Shown here: piece after piece, positions 24,188 through 36,570 of the stretch | Numbering within the stretch: position 1 is the stretch's first letter | Layout: the number at the start of each line of letters is the position of its first letter | NCBI GenBank assembly: GCA_002081555.1 | Contig: MZNV01000703.1 | Span: 1 to 64,000 of the forward strand | Length of the DNA: 64,000 nucleotides | From: Protostelium mycophagum | Taxonomy: Eukaryota; Evosea; Variosea; Protosteliida; Protosteliaceae | Direction: 5' to 3' | Notes under the pieces: model-generated | Databases searched by the model: none | What the model saw: only the letters and a program-made list of their open reading frames with translations | What the model was told of the DNA's origin: nothing | Program-made: the position numbers and the translations under genes

Positions 24188-27100
24188 ATGGGTATCGAAA
24201 GGGAGGGATGGCTACTCAAGAGTGGCCAGAAGAGGTACTTCCGACTCACAAATAATGTGCTTGCATGGTCTAAAACACCATCGGTAATGCAATTATAATT
24301 TGTCAAAATTTGGTTAAGATTGATTAGAGCTCTGCCAAGGGAAGTTTGGAGTTGACCGATTATTATCTCGAGACAGAAAAAAAGGGGCAATATGATAAAG
24401 AGCTGGTTTTAACACCTAAATCAAAAGAGAAGAAGACATACCGACTCTGTGGACCAACAGATGAAGTTCACGCTTGGTTTTCGGTGATGGATCAGGCCTC
24501 TCGTTTCACAAAACTACAGAGAAATGATGAGGTATTTGTATTATTTCACTCTGTTCCATATATCATCATTCACACTGGAAGGGGAAATCTATTGGAAGAC
24601 AAGGATGGATGACAAAGAAAGGACAACAAAGGTGGTTCTTGCTGAAAAATGGCATCTTGTATTGGTTTCCCAAAGAGCAGGTGAACTTGTTTCGGATAAT
24701 TTCAAACATGGATTCACTCGGCTAGTTCGTCAATTCAGATTTAGACAAGGAGATGAAAGGGTCCTTGGACATGTCCGCATGTTCTTTGATCGACACACCA
24801 AATTCCTCCCTCACAATCAATATCTTGTCTTCAACACAAGGCCCCTATACTCTAACAGTCAAGATCAAAGAGGATTACGATGAATGGGTCAAGTTAATAT
24901 CGAAAGCGATAAGGAACAGTGCACAGACGCACCTTAACCAGCAAGTCATGCCGGTGGGTGCTCTACATTCAGAAATAAAAGGAACACATTGTTTCGCCTT
25001 CACATCTTCTCAAATTTTGGTAGGAGCCTCAGGGTGCACAAATCGAAAAGCGTGGCTACCTCTTCAAAAAGGGAAAGAGGAGGTGAGACTTTCCCGCCAA
25101 ATTTTATTTTTGAATACAAATAGGTTCTTCTGCCTAAAAAATGGCCTTCTGACGTGGCAGGACACTGAAAATGCGGAGAAAACGAATGGAAAGCTCATTC
25201 TGAGCGAATGTCTTCTGAAAGAAGTGAAAGAGAAGAGCTTATCATTCTGCATCACCACACCCACAGGTAACATATCTTATACAATATTTTGATAGACTCA
25301 AACAAGGGGTGGTATATGAGATGGTGGCAAAGTCTGCAGCAGAGCTGCAAGAGTGGGTAAGAGCAGTAGAGAGGGCCATCATGCAGAACAATATTGATCT
25401 ATCCATGACAAGTAAAACCTCATATGATTCGAGTACACCATACCCCACATATCCCATAGATGATAGGGTAATATTATCATAATATAATAGTATCATAATA
25501 TAATATTATCATAATATAATAGTATTATAATATAATAATCTAATGATATGATAGATACGTGCGATGACAGTATCAGTTCAGAAGCAAGGTTTTCTAATCA
25601 AGAAGGGACAGCAAAGATATTTCATCTTACGCAAAGGTATCATCATGTGGTACCTCAATCCACCTGTTCCTGAGGTACTGACTTATATGATCAATATATA
25701 ATATATAAACATATTGAAATTGATGTAATAGCAAAAAGAAGAGGTGAGGGGTTATATTAACCTCAAGGAATGCTGGGTCGAGAAGAGCAGTGACATATCA
25801 TTCACTATTCATCAACCATCAAATGAGTATATATTATCCGCCAAATCTACTGCAGAGGTAGATCATCCATATGATAAATATAGAATGAGGATAGTAGATG
25901 ACAGGATGGCTGGAGTGTATACAAGCGAATATAGATACTGAAACGTGCACGATGAATGAATTCCAGCTGCAACATGGGGAGAGAATATTAAGAAGGGGAT
26001 GTATGGTGAAGAAAGGGAAGCTCAGGTGGTTTCAGCTCTGCGATGATACTCTCAAATGGTTCGATGACTCGAATTATTCCAATCTATGTAATTCCCTGTG
26101 TCTCTACAACTGCCTCGTCACCCCCTCCACCAAGGTGATCATCAATAGAAATTTGGTGGAAAATTCTGACATGTACAGACGATCATCGTGATTGCGACCC
26201 CAAATTATAAAAATTATTCCATACAGACAAAAGATGAAGTCGAACAAATGGAGTGGTTAACGGACCTTGATAACGCGGTAATTACCGCCAACCGCATCAA
26301 CGACATCGGATTTGAGAGAAGAGGTATGGAATACCCTTTCCTACTGCAGTGACATAAGGATAACACATATATATATAAGGATAACATATTAATAGGGTGG
26401 TTGACGAAAGGAAATAATAGAAGATGGGTGGTATTAAAGAATGGAATATTGATGTGGTTCAACCAATATCAAGTGGGTTACCTCAGTATATATGTTATCT
26501 TAACGATATCTAGAAATTGGATCAATGCACCAAAGAAAATGCGAATCAGAGTATTTTGATAGGCCAACACACTTTCACGGTACAGCCAGCAGATCCCACA
26601 GTAATAGACGTACTTCTTAATGGCGCTCTACAATTCAACTTCAGAGCCAGAAGCCCGAAAGAAGCTGCAGACTGGATCGCTGCCTTACGAAAGGGTAAAT
26701 ATGACAGCGTACGATCTACCGTGGTGAGTAGTAACGATGCACATATACATATATATTTTTATGTACATATTCCGACCGTTGTAGTTATTTGGACAACCAT
26801 TGGATAGCCTGGATGTAGATGCAGAGAAGGGGATTCCGATAATATTAGAACTGCTGACCTCCTACATGATAAAATATGGACTTCTCATACCCGGAATATT
26901 CCGTGTAGCATGCAATTATGAAAGAAGAAATAAGCTCAGGGAAGAGTTCGAGAGGAACCCATCCATCTCTGTACGTACATATATCCATCTACATCCTAAT
27001 ATATATATATTGATGATATATATATTGATGATATATATATTGATGATATATATATTGATGATATATATATTGATGATATATATTGATACATACAGTGTGA

Positions 27101-27880
27101 GTGGAAGGGGGATTCAGATACGGTACATGTTGTCGCCTCCTTGATCAAAAGTCTGCTCAGGGAGCTACCCGATTCTATTGTACCGGAAGAGCATTATTAT
27201 CATTTTCTAGATGCCGGCCATGACCCCCAGAAGATGAGTGAGGTGAGCATATCTACAACATTGTGAAACGATTCTGAAAATATTCTAGTTGCTGGTCAAG
27301 TTACCTCCCGTGAATAAGGCGGTGCTGCGCCACGTCATTCAATTTATGAAGGTAATCAAATTTAATTATGGGAGAACAACAATATCTTAATCTGGAACAG
27401 ATCGTAGCGGATAAATCATCAGCAAACAAGATGAATGAAACAAATATATGCATCGTTTTTGGACCAAATCTCACCAGGAATACACAGATCACCGCATTGG
27501 AAGGTATGGATATTATTCCATAACATGAATATGACACATGTCAGGTCTCGTTGATACACCCAAGATATTGGATGCTGTTCAACTCTTGATGTCTCATTCA
27601 AAAATGTTTTTCACGCAAGAATGTTTCCGGGATCTGCCTCAACAGAGTGAGTGACGTATACTTTTATCTTTTGCGCATTACTGCAGATAAAGACTGACGA
27701 ACAGCGCAGTCTCTGCGTTATCAGAATTACCAATCATGGCACGGACCAGCGCACCACCCTCCCCGATTTCGAGTGAGTTTCCAAGGAAATTCACCGAATT
27801 TTGACTGAAATATTTAGCACCGACTACGAATCGTGCGATTCACCGGAATGGATATTCCTGAACTCTTGATGAGGGGATAA
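24188..27880 (+). CDS. Rho GTPase-activating protein with six tandem PH domains
   Basis: The protein starts MGIEREGWLLKSGQKRYFRL, the first strands of a PH domain. Five more PH starts follow: GRQGWMTKKGQQRWFLLKNG, KRGYLFKKGK, KQGFLIKKGQQRYFILRKG, LRRGCMVKKGKLRWFQL and GWLTKGNNRRWVVLKNG. Most have the closing Trp helix, such as AADWIAALRKG. The C-terminal RhoGAP domain (from about 26800) has the arginine finger in GLLIPGIFRVAC, then ASLIKSLLRELPDSIVP and CIVFGPNLTRN. RhoGAPs switch off Rho/Rac/Cdc42; the PH array would recruit it to phosphoinositides. Over twenty introns. The reading of the last two exons is ambiguous (alternative stop at 27869). Confidence 0.88.
25483..25545. repeat. AT-rich imperfect tandem repeat in intron
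   Basis: Copies of a TATCATAATATAATA-like unit, alternating with TATTATCATAA, fill an intron of the RhoGAP gene. Confidence 0.6.
27001..27087. repeat. 15-bp minisatellite in a RhoGAP intron
   Basis: Five perfect head-to-tail copies of ATATATATATTGATG plus a partial copy lie inside the intron at about 26971-27095, between RhoGAP exons. The open frame it creates (repeated YILMI) is an artefact, because domain continuity requires splicing this segment out. Confidence 0.9.
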
Positions 27881-27953
27881 ACCAACAGTTTTATGTCCGT
27901 AGTGATTGTAGCAAGAATAAATGAGTGTACAATATCTATCCAACTTATGTACA

Positions 27954-28625
27954 TCATTCTATTTGTCGATCTTGTTGATAATTCCATCCCCTTCTTATTG
28001 GTGGCCATGGATATTCTGGAAAGTGCTGCCTTATTACGCCATTGTAGACGTGACCCCACCCTGCGCCCGCCTCTGGTGTCCAGCTGAGATCTAAAACCTC
28101 TCTGACGGTTGATACAAAGACATCGCCGACAGCCTCCAGATCTGCTTGAGACATCATGTGACCTCCGTGCATCCTCCGGGCTGATTCAAATTGTTCATCT
28201 GTAGCTTCACCTTGCATTGCTGATAGGCACAGATCGAGGGTGCCTTTGATCACGTATTTGTAAGGAAATAGAGCTTTGATCTTGGGCTTCAAGGCTCCGA
28301 CACCAGTGTAGAACTTTTCAATCACCTCATCCTCTTGACTTGCTAAGATGGGCCAGGTTTCAAGAACTGCTGAAGCTTGGGTGCGATCGAAGAGCCGAAA
28401 GAATTCCACCATCGGCCCAAAGAGAGGTGGACTGAATGTTTCTGACCAGCCATTCGGCGGAGCACTGTCTCTTGACTGTAATTCTGCAGGTGGGATCGAT
28501 TCAAATTCTTGTTTCATGAATTGCTCAATCGTCTGGGCTCTCATACTGGATGTGAGAGCTGGCCTCCGCTGTTTCAGGACAATCGGCCTCGGTGGCTTTT
28601 GATCTGATGAACAACCTGCTCCCAT
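27954..28625 (-). CDS. globin with predicted N-myristoylation and palmitoylation site
   Basis: A single-exon ORF of 223 residues starting MGAGCSSDQKPP. Gly2 with Ser6-type context and Cys5 matches the signal for N-myristoylation plus palmitoylation, as in several membrane-anchored globins of animals and algae. After about 80 residues a globin fold follows: VLETWPILASQEDEVIEKFY (A/B helices), LKPKIKALFPYK (CD), then MHGGHMMSQADLEAVGDVF, which holds the candidate proximal His and GH helices, and ELSWTPEAGAGWGHVYNGV-like H helix (LSWTPEAGAGWGHVYNG). A role in membrane-associated oxygen, NO or redox chemistry is the usual inference. The distal residue cannot be fixed without alignment. Confidence 0.75.
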   Translation of the reverse strand: MGAGCSSDQKPPRPIVLKQRRPALTSSMRAQTIEQFMKQEFESIPPAELQSRDSAPPNGWSETFSPPLFGPMVEFFRLFDRTQASAVLETWPILASQEDEVIEKFYTGVGALKPKIKALFPYKYVIKGTLDLCLSAMQGEATDEQFESARRMHGGHMMSQADLEAVGDVFVSTVREVLDLSWTPEAGAGWGHVYNGVIRQHFPEYPWPPIRRGWNYQQDRQIE

Positions 28626-28880
28626 CGGAAAGGTCGCTCAACGCGAGCAAACCTTGAGGCCGTGTAAAAGGGAAATGGCCCGCAACCGAAAATACGCGAA
28701 ATTGCCTCTGCAGAGCTGACGCCATCTAAAAAGGGAAAAGCGGTCAATCTCAACTTGTGGACAATGAAGATACAGCCATAGGCTTTTCTCATTGGCCATA
28801 ATAAATATTCTATTAATAAATGAATCAAGTATCACCTCAGAGAATTGTTCGCACCAGTCATCCACAACTCCATCTAAAAA

Positions 28881-28917
28881 TCATTACAGCGGCATTAGAC
28901 TAATGCCGCTGTAATGA
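28881..28917. repeat. 37-bp perfect palindrome upstream of the globin gene
   Basis: Two perfectly complementary 18-bp arms (first arm TCATTACAGCGGCATTAG) flank a single central A. It lies about 256 bp upstream of the globin start codon. It could be a protein-binding site or a transcribed hairpin. Confidence 0.85.
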
Positions 28918-28960
28918 GTGAGGCCGAGTGCATGTAGGGTAAGTGCTTTGGAATTTATCA

Positions 28961-28990
28961 CAACTAGTCACAACTAGTCACAACTAGTCG
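28961..28990. repeat. three tandem 10-bp repeats CAACTAGTCA
   Basis: Three head-to-tail copies of CAACTAGTCA (the last ends in CG rather than CA), each containing the palindrome ACTAGT. One helical-turn spacing and the position about 335 bp upstream of the globin gene suggest an array of regulatory sites. Confidence 0.75.
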
Positions 28991-29098
28991 CATCTTGGGG
29001 TCCGAACACCACGCACCAGAATGGGGATCTCCCACTTTATCTGAAATAGAGAAGATAATGGCATTAAACCGGACAATGTTCATTTTTTACATAATTTC

Positions 29099-32041
29099 TC
29101 AGACTTTTATTGATTTGAGGATATAATCGGTGCTAAAGGGCCTTCCGACATATTTCATGAACCTCGTCTTGCAATCCACTCCTCCTCTTGACAATATCTC
29201 TTCTCTATACCTATCCCCCTCCTCTCTATTTAACGGGTCTTTGTCGAATCTGTAAATGTCAGTCTCAACTGAAAAACATCTTCCCCACCTGCTGTGCCAC
29301 ATCATCGATGCGAGGCATTCGGAATACAAATAAGAATAGTATCCCGATGCGTAATCAGTGAGATGGCTAAACCTCGTCTGGGGGTGTACACCCGCAACTA
29401 TGGGCAAGCTGCTGTGCTTCTCTCTTATCTGGTTTTATCAATATATCTCACGTGCATTCTATGACATTTATACCTCGTTATATAATTGTGTTATGTTGCT
29501 GGTTTGTGTTTGGGTACCGCATATATACATGTCCAGCATCGCATCACAAATCTATATGCCTCAGTTGACAACTTGGATATTCTGCTCACCCTGTTTTGGG
29601 TGTATAAACCTCGAAAGACATTTCTATTTCTTCGATGTCTTTCCAAAATTTCGGAGCTCAAAGGTCGCCGTGTCGATTTGTGCCTCAAAAATGTCGACAA
29701 GACCCTCGAGTCCCATGCGAAAAACTCCAGAAAAGTCGACGGAAATTCCGCAAAATCTAACGGTCCTCGAGTTCCAGCCATATGATACCTCGTAAATCTC
29801 ATCCTCTGCTTTTAAATTTGAATTTTGGCGGTTTTTTCTTTACCTGGAAGTCCGAGACAAAACCCCAGCCAAAGCGTGGCCGAATTCGTGGAAAACGACC
29901 TGAAATATCTCAGTATAAAAGATAATCAGTTTCTATTAGTTCATGAGATTATTCCATCTGAAAATTTACGGCTAAATCAGCGTGGCTCCACTGCGGATTC
30001 TTTGCCACACTTGTCACCATGCAAACCGCAGGTACGCACGTTAAGCTACCGTTTACGTCCACGGTAGCAAAACGGACGGCGTGCGTGGCAAAGTGGTACA
30101 ATTTATTTGGCCTGTGAAATAGATCCAAATATATAATTCCGATGTGACTTCCCAACTCGTCTGAGAGGCTCATTTTAATGGCGTCCGGGTGCCAACATTC
30201 ACCCTGCATTGATCAGAATCTACTTTACATTGAAAAGATTCTGATTATTTTAATCATTTCTGTGATAAAAACTATACAATGAAATCTTCGCACCCTCTCA
30301 AAAGCAACTCTTTTTGTTGTTATACCTTTTGGAATTAGTTTTCAAGGCATAAAATATTATTTGATCAAATAATCTTTCAAAAATGAGGTGATAATACCGA
30401 ATAGAGAGGAAGTTATCACGTTGAGGCCATCTAAACAATTTTCTAGATTAATATAATCCGAAATCTCGTCATTGTCTTCTTTCCTATGAGTTTTCCGTGA
30501 ATTTTCGAAATCTGAGATCCAGAATATCTTACTTTGATAATTTTTCGGCGTAGTACTTCAAATCCCAAGGTTGAAACTATTTTTAGTTTGAATTTTTGAA
30601 TATCCTTCTGCATGTCTTATAAAGCGATGTCGCGTTACCTTTCCGCCTGAGATTTCGCCCAACATCTGTAGGAATTATATATGTATATATGTATGAATAT
30701 ATATTATAGTATATATTTATGAATATATATTTATTATAGTATATAGTGATCAGATGCCCAACATTCACAAAACGAATTAAGTAGAAATATAAATATCAAA
30801 TCACCCTCATCTCCGCCTCCGCCATCGGTCGAATTTTTTCGGAAATATCCTCCAAGAAATGGAGAACCTCTTGAGGAGATGAAAGGATGCGGTTATGGGA
30901 GAGGGTCATATCACTATATGATGGGAATCCAAGAAAATTGGAGAGGGAATGTCTCGATGTAGATAGCTCTTTTAAGACATCGTTATTCTCCGGGGCGACG
31001 GTGTTGTGTGCCATGAACGCCTAAAATATTATTAACGAACTTTTAATATAAATTGTAACAACACACAGATTTAAAGGGTAAGAAGGATAACTCACTCTTC
31101 TTCTGAATTCTGGATCTTCTGAAGTTCTCAGAATATTCTCAGAATATTCTGCAGAAATTTTGGTGTTATCTGGTCCTGAAAGGAGTGAGAAGAATTTTTC
31201 TATCAAATAAGAATAAACGCACTGATGATCTGTCTTTTGTCTGGCTTGTTCAAATTCTCCTCAAAAATTCTGTTTTTGAAATAAATTTCGTCGTGCAGAG
31301 ATAAAATCTAAATTTGTTCAATTTTGAATGTGTTTTTAGAAAGAATTAATCATGTAATATTGACCTTCTCTTTTGTTTGTTTGTCTTTGATGTGCATGAC
31401 CCCGTTGATTTCAGACTCACTGACCAAACTCTTCATCACAAAATCGTCCTCAAAATTTAAACTCGGACTCTGACTGGCAGACTTCATCGCATTGAACACT
31501 GGCCCGTTTGTGTTCAACCTGTTCACAAAACCTCCGATCTAAAATAATCAATACTTAGATGATTTTGTTTTTAATTCAAAGTCCACCTTCTGGACTGCTT
31601 CAGAGACTGATGTTTTATGTGCCTCACTTGGGTGCACTATTCTGCATAATTCTGCGGGATCATGTGCCAGACAAATCTTTCGTGTGATCTCATCAGTTAT
31701 GGAGACGACCTTTTTTATTTTGTCAATTTTTGTAAAGCTATTTTAACAAAGAGGTGGAGATTTGAATGTTTAGTGGAATTACAAGTTCCTCATTTTTCTG
31801 ATTTTGTGATTGAGATTCAAATCACCTCTTTGGGATCCAAATTCTTCTGGTTGGACAGAACATGTACGAGATGATCACAATCTCTTGTCATTTCATCAGC
31901 TGCCCTCTCCCATTCTTTTGGGTGAGTGATTCCTGTGCCAAATAATCCTACATCATTCTGATAGGATCTTCTTATAGGTTTGTTGATCGTCGTATGCCTC
32001 CTTTTCCACAACGATAGAGGGCGACTGGCTCTGATCATCAC
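29099..32041 (-). CDS. MIPEP: mitochondrial intermediate peptidase (M3 metallopeptidase)
   Basis: Zinc peptidase that removes an octapeptide from imported matrix precursors after the main processing step. The N-terminus is a basic import sequence (MMIRASRPLSLWKRRHTTIN). GLFGTGITHPKEW follows, equivalent to GLFG near the mature start of the human enzyme. The zinc motif HEFGH is encoded at 29876-29890. GTRGPLDFAEFPSTFLEFFA next to it and SHLTDYASGYYSYLYSECLA later are near-identical to family signatures, the latter holding substrate-binding Tyr residues. GDRYREEILSRGG ends the conserved core. Full length, about 700 residues, with many short introns. It follows the globin gene head to tail on the same strand. 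Confidence 0.92.
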
Positions 32042-32119
32042 ACCGGAAGAAACAGTTTTTCCGCACAGTGAGCCAGAATAAAATACAAAATTCGAAAAAA
32101 TACAAAAAATTTTCTCCTT

Positions 32120-35100
32120 TTATCTTTCCGAACTTTCAACGGACATCGTGTCCAGCTCCAAGTTTCTCTTTCTGATGGACGCCAACTTTGCCTCTAAAGC
32201 CTGCATCTCTTTCGTTGCGTCAGCGAGCTCCATCTCTAAAGCGTTCACGTCTGCATGTGTCGCTGCTCTTGTCTGTTGGTCCAGCATGAAGTGCCCGCCA
32301 AAATTGTTTCCGTTATAGTTCTTTGATTCTGGCATCATCCTACATCATTCAATTACTTTTCAATTCAATGTTGAATAATCACCTCATGCTCTCTGCTTGC
32401 ATCAGTTTGTACTGCAACTGTTGTAGATGCTGCTGTCCCTGCTGTATATCCATCGCCACCCTGTTCTGTGTGGTTAGACCTTGACCCCTGGCGGTCTGAA
32501 TTTGACCCTTGGGCCCTTGGACCGGCTGCGCGAGGATCTCCTGCTTCTTGAGTTCTACATTCTTCTTCTTGATCTTTTCTCCATTCTCCTTGTCTTTCAT
32601 TTCCTGTTCTTTGCGAGATTTTTCTAAATGTTCCAAGCGGCGCTTCTCCTCCGCCTTCTCTCTCTTCTTCTCCTTTTTGCGTGCGGCTCTGTCCTTCTTC
32701 CTTTGTTCTTCATCGTCCCTCTCCTTCTATTAGAAAATTCATACTGTTGAATAATAAGCTCACCTCTTCGGTGTGTGATCCAAGGCTGGATCTGTCATCC
32801 TCGTTTCTATCATTGCTGTCATCTGACATGTTGGATTCATTTGTAGAGCCCATGGTGTTCTCCTCCTCTTGGCCGGCAGTCAGTGTGCTTAAAAATGTAC
32901 TCCTTCGACCACTTGAGGCGGGAAAATCTTCCTCATCTTCACCAGTTAATTTTCTCGCCAAATTTAGAATCAATTTCTCACTGTTGAAATCGGGGAAGGA
33001 GAAACCTGGGGGTGCGACCCTCCTCTGCGGGGGGAAGTTTCGGTCGGGCTGGTTGTAGTTCTGAGCGGGGCGAGATGACGTCGTGGGGCGGTACTGTTGT
33101 TGAGAAGCCCCCCAAGGATCGTTTTCTTGTGTTTGTGGGACTGCATTCAGAATAGCAGGGTCCATGAATGATCTATAATTAGGCTGTTCGTAGTTCTCCT
33201 GAGATTTTCTCAGAAAAATACATCTTATCTCCATCGAGGTATATTCACCTGTCGTTGGCCACCCCAGTTGTAGTCTGACGAGAAACCGCCCCAGGGCGAG
33301 TTTTGGTTTTGTATTTCTTCTCTCTGAAACCAAGAGTTTTGGTTTGGTGTCTCGTTACGCTGCGGATTTTCCGAAAACGACACGTTAACTCCGGGCAACA
33401 CCGATCTGAAATCCTCAGGATTCTGAAATGAATTATGTGACGAATATACCTGAACCAGCTCTCAACATTGTTATTCTGCTGAGGAGGATTGGAGGCCGGA
33501 GGTGGGTTGTTATTTTGTACAGGTCTGTAACTCTGCTGCTGGCCGTAGGACGAATAATTCGGCTGTTGCATTCCAGGTGGTGCAAAGCGATTCGTGTTGT
33601 CTTGAGCGAAACCGAATCTTGATTGCTGTCTCTGTTGTGAATTGCTAGCTTCACTAATCCTGTCCCAGAAACCTCCTTGGCTGAAATCATCATAATTCCG
33701 GTCGTTGTTAGCGTTGTAGTTGGATGCTGTAGGTTGTGAGAGATGGTTAACAACAATTGTGAACTCACTGTTTGTACGGCGGGAATCGCCCAGTAACAAA
33801 TCCATCAAATTTGAGTCGTTCCAAGATTGCTGGGGTTGTACCTGGGGTTGTACCTGGGGTTGTGCCTGGGGCTCTTCCTGCCGTCTCATGCTTCCGGCAT
33901 GTCCCACCCTGGCATAAGGATCGTGCAGCATCTACAATTCATAAACATTACAATGTCAGTAAAGGATTCTGATGATTGTACCTGTTGCGGGTGTCGCGGT
34001 ACATCCTCCCTTGCAAAATCCCATGGGTCTGTTGTTGGTTGTGGCGTAGTCCATTGCGACAGCCTTCCCACAGGGTTATATTTCTCCACCTTCACCAGTC
34101 AGTCTGAACATCTCCGACAGATTCCTCACCTCTGGAACCTTGTCCTGTCTTTCCGGCTCAGGGATTGTGGATTGACCGCTCCAACTCAAGATTCTTGATG
34201 TGCCAGGACGTCCCAATAAAATGGTTTCGTCCGGTGTTAACGGTGGTGATTCTCTAAATGACAAGCTCTTCGTTGGAATCTCGATCTCTTTCGTGGGAGA
34301 CGGCTGTTGACGTCATCATTCGTATTGACATAAAAGAACTCACCAGTCGTGGTGGGGTGGCAGGTCTAACCTCCACAACCGTTGTTGAGGGTGGCGTGAC
34401 TGGGGTCGTGACAGTAGGTGGAGGGGGGGTGACGGAAATGGTCTCCTCCGGATGTAGTTCTTCATATTCAGATTCCCAAGAGTCGAACCTGGGCGTACTT
34501 CTGGTGTCTTCGGCGGGTGGAATATTTTTAGGCGGCGTGATGGGGTTCTCATCGGGGGGTTTCGCGTCACTTCCCCTCTTCTTCTTCTTTTTCCCAGAAC
34601 CTTCTGACGCACGGAATTCTTCTGAGGAAGGAGTGGGAAGCGTGGGAACTGCCTGAGTTACCGGAGAGGTACCTAGTGGGGGGGACGTAGAGGGCGGTAT
34701 GGGTATGTTCATAGATGTCGTGAGTGAACTTCGTCCCTTGTCTGCCGTCGGAGAATCCGAACTCTTCTTCGTCGCGCTCAAGTTGGCCCTGAGAAATTCA
34801 GTCGGACAACGGCACAGATTTCCGAGAAAGCTCACCATGTTGCAGTGGCAGGAAGCCCAGGCGTGGGAACGGTTGGCTGCGGTTTTGGTGCCACAGGTCG
34901 AGCCTGAGGTGGTGGTGGTTCGGCATGTTGTAGCGAGGCCAGAGCCGTGGGCCATTCTTCCAAGTCAATTGCATTGCCAGAGGGTGGTGACCCAGAGTGC
35001 TTTTCTTGTTAGTATATAGTATTATAGATCTCTTCAACTCACTTGTTTCACGTTCCACACGGGCTTGGACGGGATGGAGATCGTCTCGCGACTAATGGAC

Positions 35101-36224
35101 CCTGATCCATTGAGCTTCACGGACGCAGGATTCGAAGCGTAAACGGGCGGTGGCAGTACCGATTTCCTGAAAAAGTAAGACCAAAAATTGTTATAAAAAT
35201 TCTGGCGCACCCGACCACAGCATAAGGAAGTGGAGGGACGTCTGGTAACGCCAAGTGTTTACCAGAAGCCATGTCTTCTTTCGTAAATGAATCTCGCTCC
35301 TCACCCACCTACATACATCATGATTTGTCCTATTTGTTATAGATAAATTACCTCGTGGAGGTACATACAATCTGGGTTCGAACAGATGAGATGCCTCAAG
35401 AAATAAGTACAATACTTGGTGGTACCAAAAGAGGCCCTGAGGAGACATCAGACTTTTCAGAATTTGACGCTAAAAACTCACTTGAGCTGCCGCCCATCCA
35501 GAACGGCACCATTGGCAAACATGATGGCCCTTGCTGCGTCCTCTTTCTTGTAGTAAGTGACATAAGCACTCACACTCGGCCCGAGAGGTGACTCGGCGTT
35601 ATAGATATTATGTCTATTCACTACCACCTTGGCGATCTTGCCATACTGACCAAAGTATTCAAATCTCTTTAGAAGCTAGAACTGCTGTCAGAACAAGAAA
35701 CAGGAGGATAAAATGTGAAATTGTATCTCACATCTTCTTTAGCCGAGGCGATGCTAAGGTTGGTGATGTAGACAAGATTCCTCTGTATCACCCTTAAATT
35801 AGCGAGTGATTTTCTGTTTGTGACTTCGTGCGTCTTCTTTTCCCTCTCCTTGTTCCTCTTTTCTCTTTTTGTTCTCTCCAACCTGGTTGAGGAAGATTAA
35901 GAAAAGTAAAAAAATGTGATCATGAGAATTCGGGCTCACTCTTCGGGATCTGGTGTGATAAAGGTGTAATTCTCAGATTTATACGGCTGTCTGCAGTTGG
36001 GGCACTTGCCATTGAGATTGTCTTTGATATGGTTCCAGCAAAATCTACACATCTTCCAAAAAGTAAGGTCACAGAAACGATACGATCGAGAAGAGATAAA
36101 TTAGCAGTACCTGATAGCCGCACGTGCACGGTTTAAAGTTTCTCTCAGTGCTATCTAATTCTTCCAAACACATAGGACAGAGGGAGTCCTCTTCTTCTTC
36201 GTCCCAGTCATATTGATGGCTCAT
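32120..36224 (-). CDS. CNOT4: CNOT4-type E3 ubiquitin ligase of the CCR4-NOT complex
   Basis: Starts MSHQYDWDEEEEDSLCPMC, running into a C4C4 RING: CPMCLEELD, CTCGYQ, then MCRFCWNHIKDN, GKCPNCRQPY. A linker helix with KREKRNKEREKK follows, then an RRM (VIQRNLVYITNLS, FGQYGKIAKVVVN, AYVTYYKKEDAARAI) and a CCCH finger (CTYFLRHLICSNPDCMYLHE). This RING-RRM-CCCH order is diagnostic of CNOT4/Not4, which ubiquitylates stalled-ribosome and other targets. The C-terminal 700 or so residues are Pro/Gln/Asn-rich with a QVQPQVQPQ repeat (about 33837-33880) and a charged coiled coil near 32400-32740. That tail is much longer than in yeast. Many short introns. Confidence 0.92.
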
Positions 36225-36557
36225 TTTCAAAAATACAGAACCAAATCGGGTTTCTGCCAGGTCATGAGTATATCTTGTATGATCAAAGATTAGATCACCA
36301 GTCGAAAGACGACTGTGACCTCGCGACATAGGATATTCTATACTTTGAGAACTTCATAGTGAAATAGAGTAGTAGATTGAAACAATCTACCCACATTTAT
36401 ATATTGTTTGGTGTTCGAGCTGCTAAATCAGTCGAACTGTGCGAAGGCTGTGAAGGTAAAGGCTTCTCAGAAGGCTTAATGTATGGTGTCCAACGAGACT
36501 GAGATCTCAGGAGGTTGCGATTTTTTATGATATCTTACTCCGTGTCGCCAAGAGCTG

Positions 36558-36570
36558 TTTCCCGCCAAAA
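36558..36570 (+). promoter_or_regulatory. E2F/DP-type site, TTTCCCGCCAAAA
   Basis: Exact 13-mer matching the E2F-DP consensus (TTTCCCGCC), 334 bp upstream of the CNOT4 start. The same 13-mer recurs in introns of this window, so a promoter role is not certain. Confidence 0.45.

Larger units (their letters stand above)
28626..29098. other. gap between globin and MIP genes, possible extra exons
   Basis: Apart from the palindrome and the CAACTAGTCA array, two minus-strand stretches are bounded by good splice signals: one near 28835-28872 (encoding DDWCEQFSE) and one near 28672-28727 (either MASALQRQFRVFS or DGVSSAEAISRI, depending on frame). They could be 5' exons of the globin transcript or of a small separate gene. 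I cannot choose. Confidence 0.35.

Noticed and set aside
26971-27095. Open frame encoding repeated YILMI peptide
   Set aside because: It is a 15-bp intronic minisatellite. The RhoGAP domain is continuous only if the segment is spliced out, and the intron length (about 125 nt) would shift the frame if kept.
33428-34198. Plus-strand open frames with Gly/Cys/Val-rich repeats
   Set aside because: They are antisense to the Pro/Gln-rich tail of CNOT4, whose repetitive codons keep the other frames open.
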